Of a DNA stretch of 64,000 nt, positions 53,579 to 62,413 are shown one piece after another (within the stretch, counting starts at the first letter, position 1; each line of letters begins with the position of its first letter). Made by a program: the position numbers and the translations under genes. The notes beneath the pieces were generated by a model. It worked only from the letters and a program-made list of their open reading frames with translations. It did not search any database and had not been told where the DNA came from. The stretch lies in the NCBI RefSeq assembly GCF_042159835.1, contig NZ_JBBVGT010000002.1, positions 124,001 through 188,000 on the forward strand, written 5' to 3'. This stretch comes from Albibacterium profundi. Lineage in GTDB: Bacteria > Bacteroidota > Bacteroidia > Sphingobacteriales > Sphingobacteriaceae.

Positions 53579-54190
53579 ATGAAAAAATTATTCTTATCTG
53601 CAATTGCAGTTCTTTTTGGATTTGGAGCTTTTGCTCAAGAATTAGGATATGGATTTAAAGCGGGTGTAAACTTACCGAATTATAATTTCAGTAACAGTGA
53701 TTTAGAAACTGAAAGCACAACCAACTTTCATGTAACAGGTTACTTAGATGCACCTATTAACCAAATGTTCTCGATCCAACCAGGGGTATCTTTACAAGGT
53801 AAAGGTGCTAAATTAGAAAATGAGATGGGTAGCTGGAAACAAAACACCATGTGGATTGAAGTACCTGTTAACGCCGTTGCGAAATTCCCAACAATGGGCG
53901 GAGGTAACTTCTTCTTAGGTGCCGGTCCTTATGCAGCCTTCGGTATTTCAGGTGAAAATAAAATCGAAAGCGGTGATTTTGAACTAAGCGATGAATTTGA
54001 ATTTGGCAAAGACGGAACTCAAAAGGGAACCGACTTTGGTGTAAACTTCCTTGCAGGATATCGTTTAGGAAATGGTTTAACACTGGGTGCAGGATATGGT
54101 TTAGGTTTAGCTGATATCGCTCCTGATAATAGTTCGGACATTAAACAAACTAACCGTGTATTATCGTTCTCAGTAGGTTACGAACTATAA
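53579..54190 (+). CDS. Outer-membrane beta-barrel (OmpX/porin-family) protein
   Basis: A 203-residue protein from the ATG at 53579 (MKKLFLSAIAVLFGFGAFAQ, signal 1-20); a longer start adds residues before the signal. The body is an eight-strand-type barrel (LGYGFKAGVNLPNYNFSNSD, GGNFFLGAGPYAAFGISGEN, LSFSVGYEL) with the aromatic-terminal motif replaced by a final Leu. Codon use and the strong terminator suggest high expression. Role: structural porin-like; not further determinable. Confidence 0.85.
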   Translation: MKKLFLSAIAVLFGFGAFAQELGYGFKAGVNLPNYNFSNSDLETESTTNFHVTGYLDAPINQMFSIQPGVSLQGKGAKLENEMGSWKQNTMWIEVPVNAVAKFPTMGGGNFFLGAGPYAAFGISGENKIESGDFELSDEFEFGKDGTQKGTDFGVNFLAGYRLGNGLTLGAGYGLGLADIAPDNSSDIKQTNRVLSFSVGYEL

Positions 54191-54212
54191 AATTACGTTA
54201 AATAACACCTAC

Positions 54213-54247
54213 AAAAGGTCGTTTCGAAAGAAACGGCCTTTTTTTGT
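54213..54247 (+). terminator. Terminator of the porin-like gene
   Basis: Stem AAAGGTCGTTTC (54214-54225) with GAAACGGCCTTT (54230-54241), GAAA loop, one G-U pair, then T6-7. Again the T-run flows into the next -7 box (54247-54254). Confidence 0.9.
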
Positions 54248-54254
54248 AATTTTG
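54247..54254 (+). promoter_or_regulatory. Candidate -7 box of the 54.3 kb membrane-protein gene
   Basis: TAATTTTG, exact TAnnTTTG, 45 bases before the ATG at 54300. Confidence 0.45.
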
Positions 54255-54299
54255 CTTAAGGAATTACGTTATATTGCACTGTAAAGAAAATAACCATAC

Positions 54300-54845
54300 A
54301 TGTATAAGTCCAGTTATAAACTCCTACTCTTGGTATTGGCGATTGTTTTTATTCCCTTGTTAAGTCAGGCACAAAAAAACGAAATCAATCACTTCATTGT
54401 AAAAGAGACTCTCGTGAAAAACGGAAAACTGGCAATTATTGCGACCGACTCGCTGGAAAACCCGTTAGACTATATAAACGGGACATTCCAATTCACGGTC
54501 AATGGTTTTACATCCGGGTTGGAATTTTCGGACGGGGTAGCAACAACAAAAAACGAAGTAGAACATTCCACCTTTGCTTTTATTAAACACGTGAACACTT
54601 CCGGTTCGCACGGTCAACTATATTATCTCAATAAAACCGAGAGTGGAATAGACGTGTTTCAGATCAGTTGGATATGGCTTATTCTTGTGCCAGTCGTGCT
54701 CATCTTACTTGTGATGATGTTTCGGAAACTTTTGACGGTAGCGATTATCGTCTTCCTGATATTTTTATATTTTAACTACAGGCAAGGGCTCGACCTCAGT
54801 ACTTTTTTTGAAACCATTGTACACGGTATCCAAAATCTATTCTGA
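54300..54845 (+). CDS. Membrane protein of unknown function
   Basis: A 181-residue protein: signal peptide 1-24 (ending LSQAQ), a periplasmic beta-rich domain of about 95 residues (FQFTVNGFTSGLEFSDGVAT), then two hydrophobic helices (WIWLILVPVVLILLVMMF; LLTVAIIVFLIFLYFN) and a short tail. No family recognised. It converges on tamL with 21 bases between. It may be a membrane-anchored envelope protein. Confidence 0.6.
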   Translation: MYKSSYKLLLLVLAIVFIPLLSQAQKNEINHFIVKETLVKNGKLAIIATDSLENPLDYINGTFQFTVNGFTSGLEFSDGVATTKNEVEHSTFAFIKHVNTSGSHGQLYYLNKTESGIDVFQISWIWLILVPVVLILLVMMFRKLLTVAIIVFLIFLYFNYRQGLDLSTFFETIVHGIQNLF

Positions 54846-54866
54846 TCTTTATACAATCGCCAGCGT

Positions 54867-57218
54867 TTAGAAAGGCATTCCAATTCCAAAATTATATTGG
54901 ATAAAATTGTACTTATCAGGGAAATTAGTTTCGTAATATCGATCTCTGAAGTCTTTATTATCAAATAATTTATTAATTACCCAGCGATCAGAACCCACAA
55001 ACTGAGGGTCTCTTATCTTTGCAGCAACATCAAGGCGGAAGACAAAATAGTCAAGATCAAAACGAAAACCAAAGCCACCACCAATGGCAATTTGATCAAC
55101 AAAGCTATTCCACTTGAATTGCCCTTCAGGATTGACCCCGTTATCGCGCAAACGCCAGATATTTCCTGCATCTATGAAGGTAGCTCCTTTCAGCTTAGCT
55201 CCCCAAAAGTTATTCAAAATCTTAAATCGGTATTCAATATTCGCTTCAAGCTTGATCTCACCTAACTGATCTAAATTTCTAAGGTTTAAGCGTAAGGAAT
55301 CTGGCAAAACCGAACGGTTATATCCACCCGGCCCCAGTGTTCTGGCTTGCCATGCACGGATACCATTCATTCCACCACCATAGAAGTTCTTCTCAAAGAT
55401 TAGAAAATCTTGGTTATTACCATAGGGTACCGCAATCCCCGGGTTGAGGCGAAAAACCAGCTGCTTTTCACCGCCGAAATGTTTATAATAGCGAAAATCG
55501 GTCTCTACTTTTGTATACTGAAGGAATGGGACGCCAAACAAGGTTTTCTCTCCACTTTCGTTCTTATCAAAGTTCACCAAAGAACCGAGTAAGCTCAAAC
55601 TGTTTCCGCTTAGATCGAGCGTTCCTCGAAAATAAATAAAATCCTCGAGCGTATTTAGTCTCACGCTATTGTAGGTATAAGCATATTGACTACCTAAGCC
55701 GAAATAAGCGCGGTCGTTCGTTTCAATATAAAGACGATAGCCTTCCCTATCCAATTGTTCTTTAAAATCAGGAGCGAGCCGGCCCACCCGATACTCTAAT
55801 AAAATTGGTGTTACCTGATGTAGTTTATATTTTGTTTCATTCCAGGCATAGGAAATTGAATTAATGAAATAACGATTAGAATACGTGTCCTTCTGATCAA
55901 AAATTTGCCAGTTACTTGAAAAAATAGTCCTCGGCATACCATTTCGTCCAATCACAGGAATGGAAAAAGGCACTAACAAACGGGGAACGGTTAGTGTGGC
56001 CCCCAATTGCAGGTCACGATTAAATACACGATCTAGCAAGTGACCATCGAGCTCAGAATCGAAAAGAACACCAAACTGTGCTTTCAGTTCCAATTGCTCC
56101 GCACCACCGAACAGATTTCGGTTAGTATAGGTATTACCGATATTAAATCCGCTTCTGCCGGAGTTAAATGTATATTCGCCTTCGATCCGATTTGCCATTC
56201 GCTTTAATGGCACCAATTCATAGAAAGCATTTAACCTTGTTGAATCTGACTTTTCGAAATTGACCTTAATACTCTTAAAGGCGTTTAGTTCGTAAAGACG
56301 ATCATAGGTTAAATTTTCTGAATCGATATTGTAGATATTCCCTTTTTTAAGAAAGATATAACGACCAATCGGCTGAGGTCGAAATTTCTTGCTGTGGTCC
56401 GTATAGTGCATACCTCGTCTAAGGGTATCTACAGCCGGATCCGCTATTGTTGAATCAGCACTCGTCGTAATTTCAACGAAACTACTATCAATTCTGTAAA
56501 CAGTATGCTCAGTCTTATTCTCCGGGTTGTCAATAATTAGTTTTAAATCTACAAAATTGCCGGCTTTATTAGAATCAACTTCAAAGCGAATATACTGTCG
56601 CACAAAATCATAATAACCGATGCGCCGTCCGAGGTTATATAAATGTTCCCGAACGATTACCAATGAATCAGAATCATAACGCATGCCCGGACTCAATAAT
56701 TTTACCGTATCTCGAAAACGATGATAAAACGAATCGAGACGTTGATCTTCTATTTGTGTTGTTAGATTTTCAATATAAAAAGGATCGCCTTGGTCAACTT
56801 GAAATACGACATGCGCTTTTTGCTTTTTTATGGCGATAGAATCATCTACAGTAGCGTTGAAATAGCCCTTGGTAAACAAGAAACGTTCAATCTGGCTTCT
56901 CGATATTTCTACAAGCGAGCTATCGAGAATACTGGGTGCTTCTCCCACATTGCGAATATCGCTTGTCCGGTAATGTCCATCCTGCCCGTTTGCAAAATTG
57001 TAGATAAATAAATTGATAGGTGAGTTAGGACGTATTTCTTTTTGGATATATTCAGATGCAGCCTCCTCAAAACGTGGTTCAATACCGTCCAACTTGACCT
57101 TTGTGACCAGCACCTGATCATCCTCCAGCAACTTAACGGAGCGACAAGATGTAACAAATAGCACGAAAAGCGCTATTATTGTAAAAAAATATAACTTAGA
57201 AGTTGATAATGCTCTCAA
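54867..57218 (-). CDS. tamL: TamL, Omp85-family lipoprotein (translocation and assembly module)
   Basis: A 783-residue protein. N-terminal lipobox LFVTSC (Cys25), unlike ordinary TamA; then POTRA-like domains (VKLDGIEPRFEEAASEYIQK; ERFLFTKGYFNATVDDSIAI) and a 16-strand barrel ending in FVFRLDVAAKIRDPQ and IGMPF. In Bacteroidota TamL works with TamB to place proteins in the outer membrane. The start is TTG at 57216-57218: a stop is close upstream and no ATG precedes the lipobox. Its first ten coding bases overlap the start of the divergent methyltransferase gene. Confidence 0.9.
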   Translation of the reverse strand: MRALSTSKLYFFTIIALFVLFVTSCRSVKLLEDDQVLVTKVKLDGIEPRFEEAASEYIQKEIRPNSPINLFIYNFANGQDGHYRTSDIRNVGEAPSILDSSLVEISRSQIERFLFTKGYFNATVDDSIAIKKQKAHVVFQVDQGDPFYIENLTTQIEDQRLDSFYHRFRDTVKLLSPGMRYDSDSLVIVREHLYNLGRRIGYYDFVRQYIRFEVDSNKAGNFVDLKLIIDNPENKTEHTVYRIDSSFVEITTSADSTIADPAVDTLRRGMHYTDHSKKFRPQPIGRYIFLKKGNIYNIDSENLTYDRLYELNAFKSIKVNFEKSDSTRLNAFYELVPLKRMANRIEGEYTFNSGRSGFNIGNTYTNRNLFGGAEQLELKAQFGVLFDSELDGHLLDRVFNRDLQLGATLTVPRLLVPFSIPVIGRNGMPRTIFSSNWQIFDQKDTYSNRYFINSISYAWNETKYKLHQVTPILLEYRVGRLAPDFKEQLDREGYRLYIETNDRAYFGLGSQYAYTYNSVRLNTLEDFIYFRGTLDLSGNSLSLLGSLVNFDKNESGEKTLFGVPFLQYTKVETDFRYYKHFGGEKQLVFRLNPGIAVPYGNNQDFLIFEKNFYGGGMNGIRAWQARTLGPGGYNRSVLPDSLRLNLRNLDQLGEIKLEANIEYRFKILNNFWGAKLKGATFIDAGNIWRLRDNGVNPEGQFKWNSFVDQIAIGGGFGFRFDLDYFVFRLDVAAKIRDPQFVGSDRWVINKLFDNKDFRDRYYETNFPDKYNFIQYNFGIGMPF

Positions 57219-57958
57219 AATCTCAAATAAGTCTAATCAAATCACTTCAATTAAAAAAATACCGTCGGGCTCATAAACTTTTTATCGTCGAAGGCTTTAA
57301 ATCCATAACGGAGTTTTTTAACGAAGATTATACTCTACACAGTTTATACTATCTTCCTGAACTCTCGTCAAAAATGCTCAAATTTCCGGATAAAATAAAA
57401 GGAATAGAAGTTTCTTCCCAGGATTTAAAAAAAATCAGCACATTAACTACACCCCAAGGCGCGTTAGCTCTATTTCAAATACCAGACCACAAACTCCATT
57501 TACCTACATTGAAAGGTCAATTTACCATGGTGCTCGATTTTGTGCAAGATCCAGGAAACTTGGGTACGATTATTAGAACTGCTGATTGGTTTGGGATGAA
57601 TACGATAATTTGCTCTGACGACACAACTGATGCCTACAGCCCAAAGACTGTTCAGGCTACCATGGGCTCCTTAGCACGGGTAAAACCGGTTTACTGCGAC
57701 TTGGTTAAGTTATTAAGCGAGACGAATTTAAATAGCTATGCGGCGATGTTAGACGGAAACTCGCTGTATCAAACCGACTTTCAAGATGAAGGTTTGATTG
57801 TTTTCGGCAACGAAGGCCACGGTATCCGAAGGGAAATAGCACCATTTATAAAACACAAAATAACGATCCCGCGGATCGGACAAGCCGAATCTCTGAATGT
57901 TGCCACCTCGTCTGCTATTATTTGTTCAGAAATCTACAGAAAAACAAAAAAAACTTAG
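57209..57958 (+). CDS. TrmH/SpoU-family RNA 2'-O-methyltransferase
   Basis: A 249-residue protein from the ATG at 57209. The three SPOUT motifs are seen: DPGNLGTIIRTADWFGM, GNEGHGIRREI and IPRIGQAESLNVATSSAII, which form the trefoil-knot SAM site. N-terminal L30e-like substrate-binding part about 1-90. Likely methylates a ribose in rRNA or tRNA; the exact site is unknown. A TTG two codons upstream is also in frame. Overlaps tamL head to head by 10 bases, so each promoter must lie in the other gene. Confidence 0.93.
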   Translation: MLSKSQISLIKSLQLKKYRRAHKLFIVEGFKSITEFFNEDYTLHSLYYLPELSSKMLKFPDKIKGIEVSSQDLKKISTLTTPQGALALFQIPDHKLHLPTLKGQFTMVLDFVQDPGNLGTIIRTADWFGMNTIICSDDTTDAYSPKTVQATMGSLARVKPVYCDLVKLLSETNLNSYAAMLDGNSLYQTDFQDEGLIVFGNEGHGIRREIAPFIKHKITIPRIGQAESLNVATSSAIICSEIYRKTKKT

Positions 57959-57977
57959 GCATACAAGATTAATTTAC

Positions 57978-57985
57978 TATTTTTG
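57978..57985 (+). promoter_or_regulatory. Candidate -7 box of tRNA-Cys
   Basis: TATTTTTG, exact TAnnTTTG, 18 bases before the tRNA. Confidence 0.45.
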
Positions 57986-58003
57986 CATTCCTTTACAGGT
58001 AAG

Positions 58004-58074
58004 GGTCGGATGGCCGAGTGGCTAGGCAGAGGTCTGCAAAACCTTTTACAGCGGTTCGAATCCGCTTCCGACCT
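58004..58074 (+). tRNA. tRNA-Cys (GCA)
   Basis: Acceptor GGTCGGA pairs fully with TCCGACC; D arm GCC/GGC; anticodon stem GAGGT/ACCTT with loop CUGCAAA, anticodon GCA at 58036-58038; T arm AGCGG-TTCGAAT-CCGCT. Discriminator U73 fits cysteine identity. CCA is not encoded. Confidence 0.96.
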
Positions 58075-58107
58075 CGTTAATAAAAGAAAATATAAAAAAA
58101 CACAACA

Positions 58108-58290
58108 ATGGGAGTTACACGTTTAAAAAGAAAAGATAGAAGAAATAAAACAACTGCCAAAAAAGAAGTTCAGTTCCTAAAATTAGGCCGTAACATTGAA
58201 ACTGGCAGTCGTTCAGAAATGCCAGCTACTGCGCAGATCGTTAAAAACAATGCTATCCTAGACAAACTAGAAGCAGGTTTAAAAAAGTAG
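58108..58290 (+). CDS. Small basic conserved protein of Bacteroidota
   Basis: A 60-residue protein with start MGVTRLKRKDRRNKTTAKKE and very basic N-terminal third, then a helical tail (IVKNNAILDKLEAGLKK). Such short basic proteins are widespread in this phylum and may touch ribosomes or nucleic acids; this is not established. It lies 33 bases after tRNA-Cys, likely co-transcribed, and ends at a very strong terminator. Confidence 0.75.
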   Translation: MGVTRLKRKDRRNKTTAKKEVQFLKLGRNIETGSRSEMPATAQIVKNNAILDKLEAGLKK

Positions 58291-58307
58291 ATTTAAAACT
58301 ACATTTG

Positions 58308-58362
58308 ATAAGGTAATAAAAAAGGCTGAAGAAAGTTCCTTCAGCCTTTTTTATTACCTTAT
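58308..58362. terminator. Strong bidirectional terminator
   Basis: Perfect 23-bp arms (58308-58330, 58340-58362) with a 9-base loop; poly-A and poly-T tracts within the arms serve both the plus small-protein gene and the minus pyrD gene. Confidence 0.92.
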
Positions 58363-58387
58363 TTTCGTTATTCTTTTTCCTTGTTTA

Positions 58388-59419
58388 CTATTCTTTCTTT
58401 GCTATACGTTTGCATATTTGCTTCACTAACTGAGGGCCTTCATAAATTAGGCCCGTGTATACTTGCACCAAACTAGCACCTGCTTGTATTTTAGCTAGCG
58501 CGTCCGCCGCGGAGTGTACCCCTCCTACTCCGATAATCGGGAACCGGCGATCTGACTTTTCAGCAAGATATCGAATGACTTCAGTAGATCGGACCGCCAA
58601 CGGCTTGCCGCTAACCCCGCCGGCCTCATTAATTAATGAAGCATTACTTTGTAGACCTTCTCTTTCGATGGTTGTATTCGTGGCAATCACCCCTGCAATT
58701 CTTGTATCAACAACAATTTCTACAATATCATCTAATTGGCTATCTGTTAAATCCGGTGCAATCTTAAGCATAATAGGCTTTGGCTTTTCGTGCTTTTCGT
58801 TGCGTTGCTGGAGGGTGTTAAGGATGTGTTTAAGCGGCTCTTTTTCTTGAAGGTCACGAAGTCCGGGTGTATTCGGCGAACTTACATTGACCACAAAATA
58901 GTCGACATAGTCAAATAGCTTATCAAAACAGATGACATAGTCATTTACAGCATCCTCGTTAGGCGTAGTTTTATTTTTTCCAATATTCCCACCGACGACC
59001 AGACCGTCTCGTTCCGTAAAATATTTTAATCGTAATGCTGCAACGTCCACTCCCTGATTGTTAAAACCCATACGATTGATCAACGCGCCGTCCTTAGGCA
59101 ATCTAAACATTCTGGGTTTATCATTGCCCGGCTGCGGTCTGGGAGTTACTGTCCCTATTTCGATAAAACCGAAGCCTAGAGATGCCATTTCTTGTATGAA
59201 TTCCGCATTTTTATCAAAGCCCGCCGCTAAACCTACCGGATTTTTGAACTTAACGCCAAAAACAGTTTGTTCCAGGTTCGGATTTTCATACGAAAACGAA
59301 GCCTTCATTAGCTTCTTTGAGCCCCATATTTTTAAAAATGTTCTGAGTCCGCCAGTCACCGTATAATGTGCTGTCTCTGGATCTAATGAGAAGAAAAGCG
59401 GTTTGACCAATTTATACAT
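58388..59419 (-). CDS. pyrD: Dihydroorotate dehydrogenase (quinone), class 2
   Basis: A 343-residue enzyme of pyrimidine synthesis that passes electrons to quinone at the membrane. N-terminal amphipathic part (MYKLVKPLFFSLDPETAHY), FMN site NPVGLAAGFDKNAE, GTVTPRPQPGNDKPR, catalytic Ser in VVNVSSPNTPGLRDLQ. Class 2 is shown by the N-terminal extension and the Ser. The -7 box sits four bases before its ATG, so the transcript may be leaderless. Divergent from an ABC-F gene. Confidence 0.97.
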   Translation of the reverse strand: MYKLVKPLFFSLDPETAHYTVTGGLRTFLKIWGSKKLMKASFSYENPNLEQTVFGVKFKNPVGLAAGFDKNAEFIQEMASLGFGFIEIGTVTPRPQPGNDKPRMFRLPKDGALINRMGFNNQGVDVAALRLKYFTERDGLVVGGNIGKNKTTPNEDAVNDYVICFDKLFDYVDYFVVNVSSPNTPGLRDLQEKEPLKHILNTLQQRNEKHEKPKPIMLKIAPDLTDSQLDDIVEIVVDTRIAGVIATNTTIEREGLQSNASLINEAGGVSGKPLAVRSTEVIRYLAEKSDRRFPIIGVGGVHSAADALAKIQAGASLVQVYTGLIYEGPQLVKQICKRIAKKE

Positions 59420-59423
59420 GGAG

Positions 59424-59431
59424 CAAAGATA
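59424..59431 (-). promoter_or_regulatory. Candidate -7 box of pyrD, next to the start codon
   Basis: Minus strand TATCTTTG, exact TAnnTTTG, four bases before the ATG. Confidence 0.45.
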
Positions 59432-59455
59432 GAAACTATTTAAATTTAAAAATTG

Positions 59456-59463
59456 TACTTTTG
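59456..59463 (+). promoter_or_regulatory. Candidate -7 box of the ABC-F gene, next to the start codon
   Basis: TACTTTTG, exact TAnnTTTG, seven bases before the ATG at 59471. Confidence 0.45.
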
Positions 59464-59470
59464 CAGCGAA

Positions 59471-61396
59471 ATGATATCAATCAATAATTTAACTTACGAG
59501 ATAGGTGCGCGGGCTTTGTATGATGAGGCAAATTGGCATATAAAACCTGGTGAAAAGACGGGACTAATAGGTGCAAATGGCACGGGTAAAACAACGCTTC
59601 TTAAGCTTATTGTAGGCGAGTTAATGCCTACATCGGGGACTATTTCCATGGCTAAAGGTCTGAAAATTGGGTACCTAAATCAGGATCTTTTATCATATCA
59701 CTCTGAAAAAAACATTCTACAAGTATCGATGGAGGCCTTTGAAAGGCAAAATGAACTGCATGATCAAATAGAGGCGCTCCTTAAAAAACTGGAAACCGAC
59801 TACAGTGAAGATATCTTACATAAGCTGAGCGACAAGCAAGCAGAATTTGAAGCCTTAGACGGTTATAACATTGAGTACAGAGCGGCAAGTATTCTCGCGG
59901 GGCTGGGCTTTGATGAAATGGATCAGCAACGACAGCTGTCGGAGTTCTCAGGGGGGTGGCGGATGCGTGTAATGCTAGCAAGGATTTTACTTCAAGCTCC
60001 GGACTTACTGTTACTCGATGAGCCGACAAACCACCTAGACTTACCTTCTATTCAATGGTTAGAAAGCTATCTTCAAGCTTTTGAGGGAGCGGTGATCATC
60101 GTTTCGCACGACCGTTATTTCTTAGATCGGGTTATTGAAAAAACAGTAGAATCCAAACGTGGAAAGCTGAATGTCTATGCGGGTAACTATAGTTTTTATC
60201 TACAAGAAAAGGCTCAACGTGAGGAAATACAAAACAACCAATATAAAAATCAGCAGGCGAAGATTAAGCAAGAAGAAAAGTTAATTGAGCGATTCCGAGC
60301 GAAAGCTAGTAAAGCAAAGATGGTTCAGAGCCGGATTAAGGCCTTGGACAGGATGGACAAAGTGGACGCTGTAGACGATTACAACCCAACGGTGAACTTT
60401 AGTTTCCGCTTTAGCAAACAGTCTGGACGCCATGTTAAAACCTTAACAAAAATTAGTAAGTCATACCCAGGTGTACCGATTTTGAAAAACACAGAAGGGC
60501 TAATTGAAAAGGGAGATAAAATAGCCTTAATTGGGGCAAACGGTCGCGGAAAATCTACGCTACTAAGGATTATAGCGGGAGCAGATACCGACTTCGAAGG
60601 TCAGGCGGAATCGGGACATAATGTAACACAGACGTTCTTCGCACAGCATCAATTAGAAGCGCTGCATTTAGAAAACGAAATCTTACAAGAATTGCAGGCT
60701 TTCGCACCCAAACATACGGAGACTGAACTTCGAACAATTTTAGGCTCCTTCCTATTTACCGGCGATGATGCTTTTAAGAAAATAAAAGTACTGTCTGGAG
60801 GAGAAAAGTCGCGGGTTGCCCTAGCTAAAGCATTGACTGCCGATGCAAACTTTCTATTATTGGATGAGCCTACAAACCACTTGGATATCCAATCGATTAA
60901 CATTTTGATCCAAGCTTTGAAACAGTACGAAGGTACCTTTGTTGTTGTATCACACGACCGCTATTTGCTTGACAACGTGGCAAATAAGATCTGGTATATT
61001 GAAAACCAGCAAATAAAAGAATATCCTGGGTCTTACCAAGAATATGAAGAATGGCGGATTGCGAAAGAAAATAAGCAAACCCAAAAAGAAGAAAGTAAAG
61101 AAAAGAAGCCCAAAAAAGAGAAGAAAAAAACGACGAGTAATCATTCAGACAAAAAAATGGACCGGGAACGCCAGAGTTTTAGTTTGAACAAGGACTTAGA
61201 GCGTTTAGATAATGAGATTACACTAGCCAAAAAGGAATTAGAAGATATTGAGAAAGAGCTAAGTAACCCAGCGATTTATCAGGAAGAAGACAAACTTAGT
61301 GAAGTCAACGATCGGTATACAAAGAAAAAATCGAAATTAAGTTCACTCCAAGAACAATGGGAAGTCATCGCCGACAAAATCTTAGAGCTTGAATAA
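59471..61396 (+). CDS. ABC-F family ATPase (Uup-like)
   Basis: A 641-residue protein from the ATG at 59471. Two ATPase domains: GANGTGKTTLL and SEFSGGWRMRV with LLLLDEPTNHLD, then GANGRGKSTLL and LSGGEKSRVALAKA with LLLDEPTNHLDI. The linker is charged (RFRAKASKAKMVQSRIKALD), and a C-terminal lysine-rich spacer and coiled coil (residues about 530-641) resemble Uup. ABC-F proteins act on ribosomes, with no membrane parts. The resistance-type subfamilies cannot be ruled in. The following thioesterase is 12 bases away. Confidence 0.95.
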   Translation: MISINNLTYEIGARALYDEANWHIKPGEKTGLIGANGTGKTTLLKLIVGELMPTSGTISMAKGLKIGYLNQDLLSYHSEKNILQVSMEAFERQNELHDQIEALLKKLETDYSEDILHKLSDKQAEFEALDGYNIEYRAASILAGLGFDEMDQQRQLSEFSGGWRMRVMLARILLQAPDLLLLDEPTNHLDLPSIQWLESYLQAFEGAVIIVSHDRYFLDRVIEKTVESKRGKLNVYAGNYSFYLQEKAQREEIQNNQYKNQQAKIKQEEKLIERFRAKASKAKMVQSRIKALDRMDKVDAVDDYNPTVNFSFRFSKQSGRHVKTLTKISKSYPGVPILKNTEGLIEKGDKIALIGANGRGKSTLLRIIAGADTDFEGQAESGHNVTQTFFAQHQLEALHLENEILQELQAFAPKHTETELRTILGSFLFTGDDAFKKIKVLSGGEKSRVALAKALTADANFLLLDEPTNHLDIQSINILIQALKQYEGTFVVVSHDRYLLDNVANKIWYIENQQIKEYPGSYQEYEEWRIAKENKQTQKEESKEKKPKKEKKKTTSNHSDKKMDRERQSFSLNKDLERLDNEITLAKKELEDIEKELSNPAIYQEEDKLSEVNDRYTKKKSKLSSLQEQWEVIADKILELE

Positions 61397-61408
61397 TTAA
61401 AAACACGA

Positions 61409-61945
61409 ATGATGAATCAAAAATTTGCAAAGGAATCACACGTTGTCATGAATGAGCTGGTATTGCCTAATGACACGAACCCTCTCCATAATCTGATGGG
61501 TGGACGTCTACTTCACTGGATGGATATTGCTGGTGCTATTTCTGCGCAAAAGCATTGCGACGCTGTTGTCGTAACAGCATCGGTAGATAATGTATCATTC
61601 AAACATCCGGTTAAACTCGGAGCCGTTGTTACAATTGAAGCCCAGGTAACCCGGGCCTTTAACACTTCTGTGGAGGTACGGTTAACCGTATGGGCGCAGA
61701 ATATGCCGGGCGGCACTAAAGTAATCTCTAACCAAGCTTTCTACACCTTTGTGGCAATCGACGAACATTCGAATACGATGAAGGTACCGCGACTGCTTCC
61801 GGAGACAGACGAAGAAAAGGAACTTTTTACAAGTGCTGTTCAACGCCGCGAGATGCGATTGGTATTGGCTGGTAAATTAGCCGTTACGGACGCTTCTGAA
61901 TTAAAAAATATATTAAATCCGCTTCGTAACGAAACTAAGCCTTAA
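61409..61945 (+). CDS. Acyl-CoA thioesterase (hotdog, YciA/BFIT type)
   Basis: A 178-residue cytoplasmic protein. MNELVLPNDTNPLHNLMGGR followed by LLHWMDIAGAISAQKHC carries the conserved Asn, His and Asp of the family, and VTASVDNVSFKHPVKLGAVV the second strand block. It hydrolyses acyl-CoA esters. The ORF allows M1 or M2 at the N-terminus. Likely co-transcribed with the ABC-F gene. It ends exactly one base before the stop of the convergent EVE gene. Confidence 0.94.
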   Translation: MMNQKFAKESHVVMNELVLPNDTNPLHNLMGGRLLHWMDIAGAISAQKHCDAVVVTASVDNVSFKHPVKLGAVVTIEAQVTRAFNTSVEVRLTVWAQNMPGGTKVISNQAFYTFVAIDEHSNTMKVPRLLPETDEEKELFTSAVQRREMRLVLAGKLAVTDASELKNILNPLRNETKP

Positions 61946-62350
61946 CTAGCTTCCCAGTTCAACGATTCGGTCGAACTCTTCACGCTTTAACGGCATCACA
62001 GATAGCCTACTTTGCTTTACAAGCGCAGTTTCCTTTAACAGCTCATCGCTTTTGATCGTTTCGAGAGTAACGGGATTTTTAAGCTCTTCAACCGGTGATA
62101 GGTCTACAACCACCCAACGGTCGTCCGTAGTGGTTGGATCTTGATAATATTCGTTGACAACCTTAGCTATCCCAACGACTTCCTTCCCTTCGTTACTATG
62201 GTAGAACAGAACGAGGTCGCCTCTTTTCATGTCTTTCATATTATTCCTGGCTTGGTAATTACGTACACCATCCCAGAAAGTCTGCTTATCCTTTTGAAAC
62301 TGTTGCCAACTGTATTTAAACGGTTCAGATTTAACTAAGTAATAATTCAT
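61946..62350 (-). CDS. EVE domain protein
   Basis: A 134-residue protein, all EVE (PUA-like) domain: NYYLVKSEPFKYSWQQFQKD, GVRNYQARNNMKDMKRGDLV and LFYHSNEGKEVVGIAKV. The fold binds modified bases in DNA or RNA. It is alone on the minus strand. The slyD terminator ends a few bases before its ATG (TTTTTTTTGACATG), leaving little room for its own promoter. Confidence 0.93.
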   Translation of the reverse strand: MNYYLVKSEPFKYSWQQFQKDKQTFWDGVRNYQARNNMKDMKRGDLVLFYHSNEGKEVVGIAKVVNEYYQDPTTTDDRWVVVDLSPVEELKNPVTLETIKSDELLKETALVKQSRLSVMPLKREEFDRIVELGS

Positions 62351-62354
62351 GTCA

Positions 62355-62391
62355 AAAAAAAGAGAGATTTGGGATCATTCCCAAATCTCTC
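62355..62391 (-). terminator. Terminator of the yyaL-slyD unit
   Basis: Minus-strand 13-bp perfect stem (62362-62374, GAGAGATTTGGGA, with 62379-62391), TCAT loop, then eight T. It abuts the start of the EVE gene. Confidence 0.88.
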
Positions 62392-62413
62392 CAAATCTAA
62401 TAAAATTCAGGGA

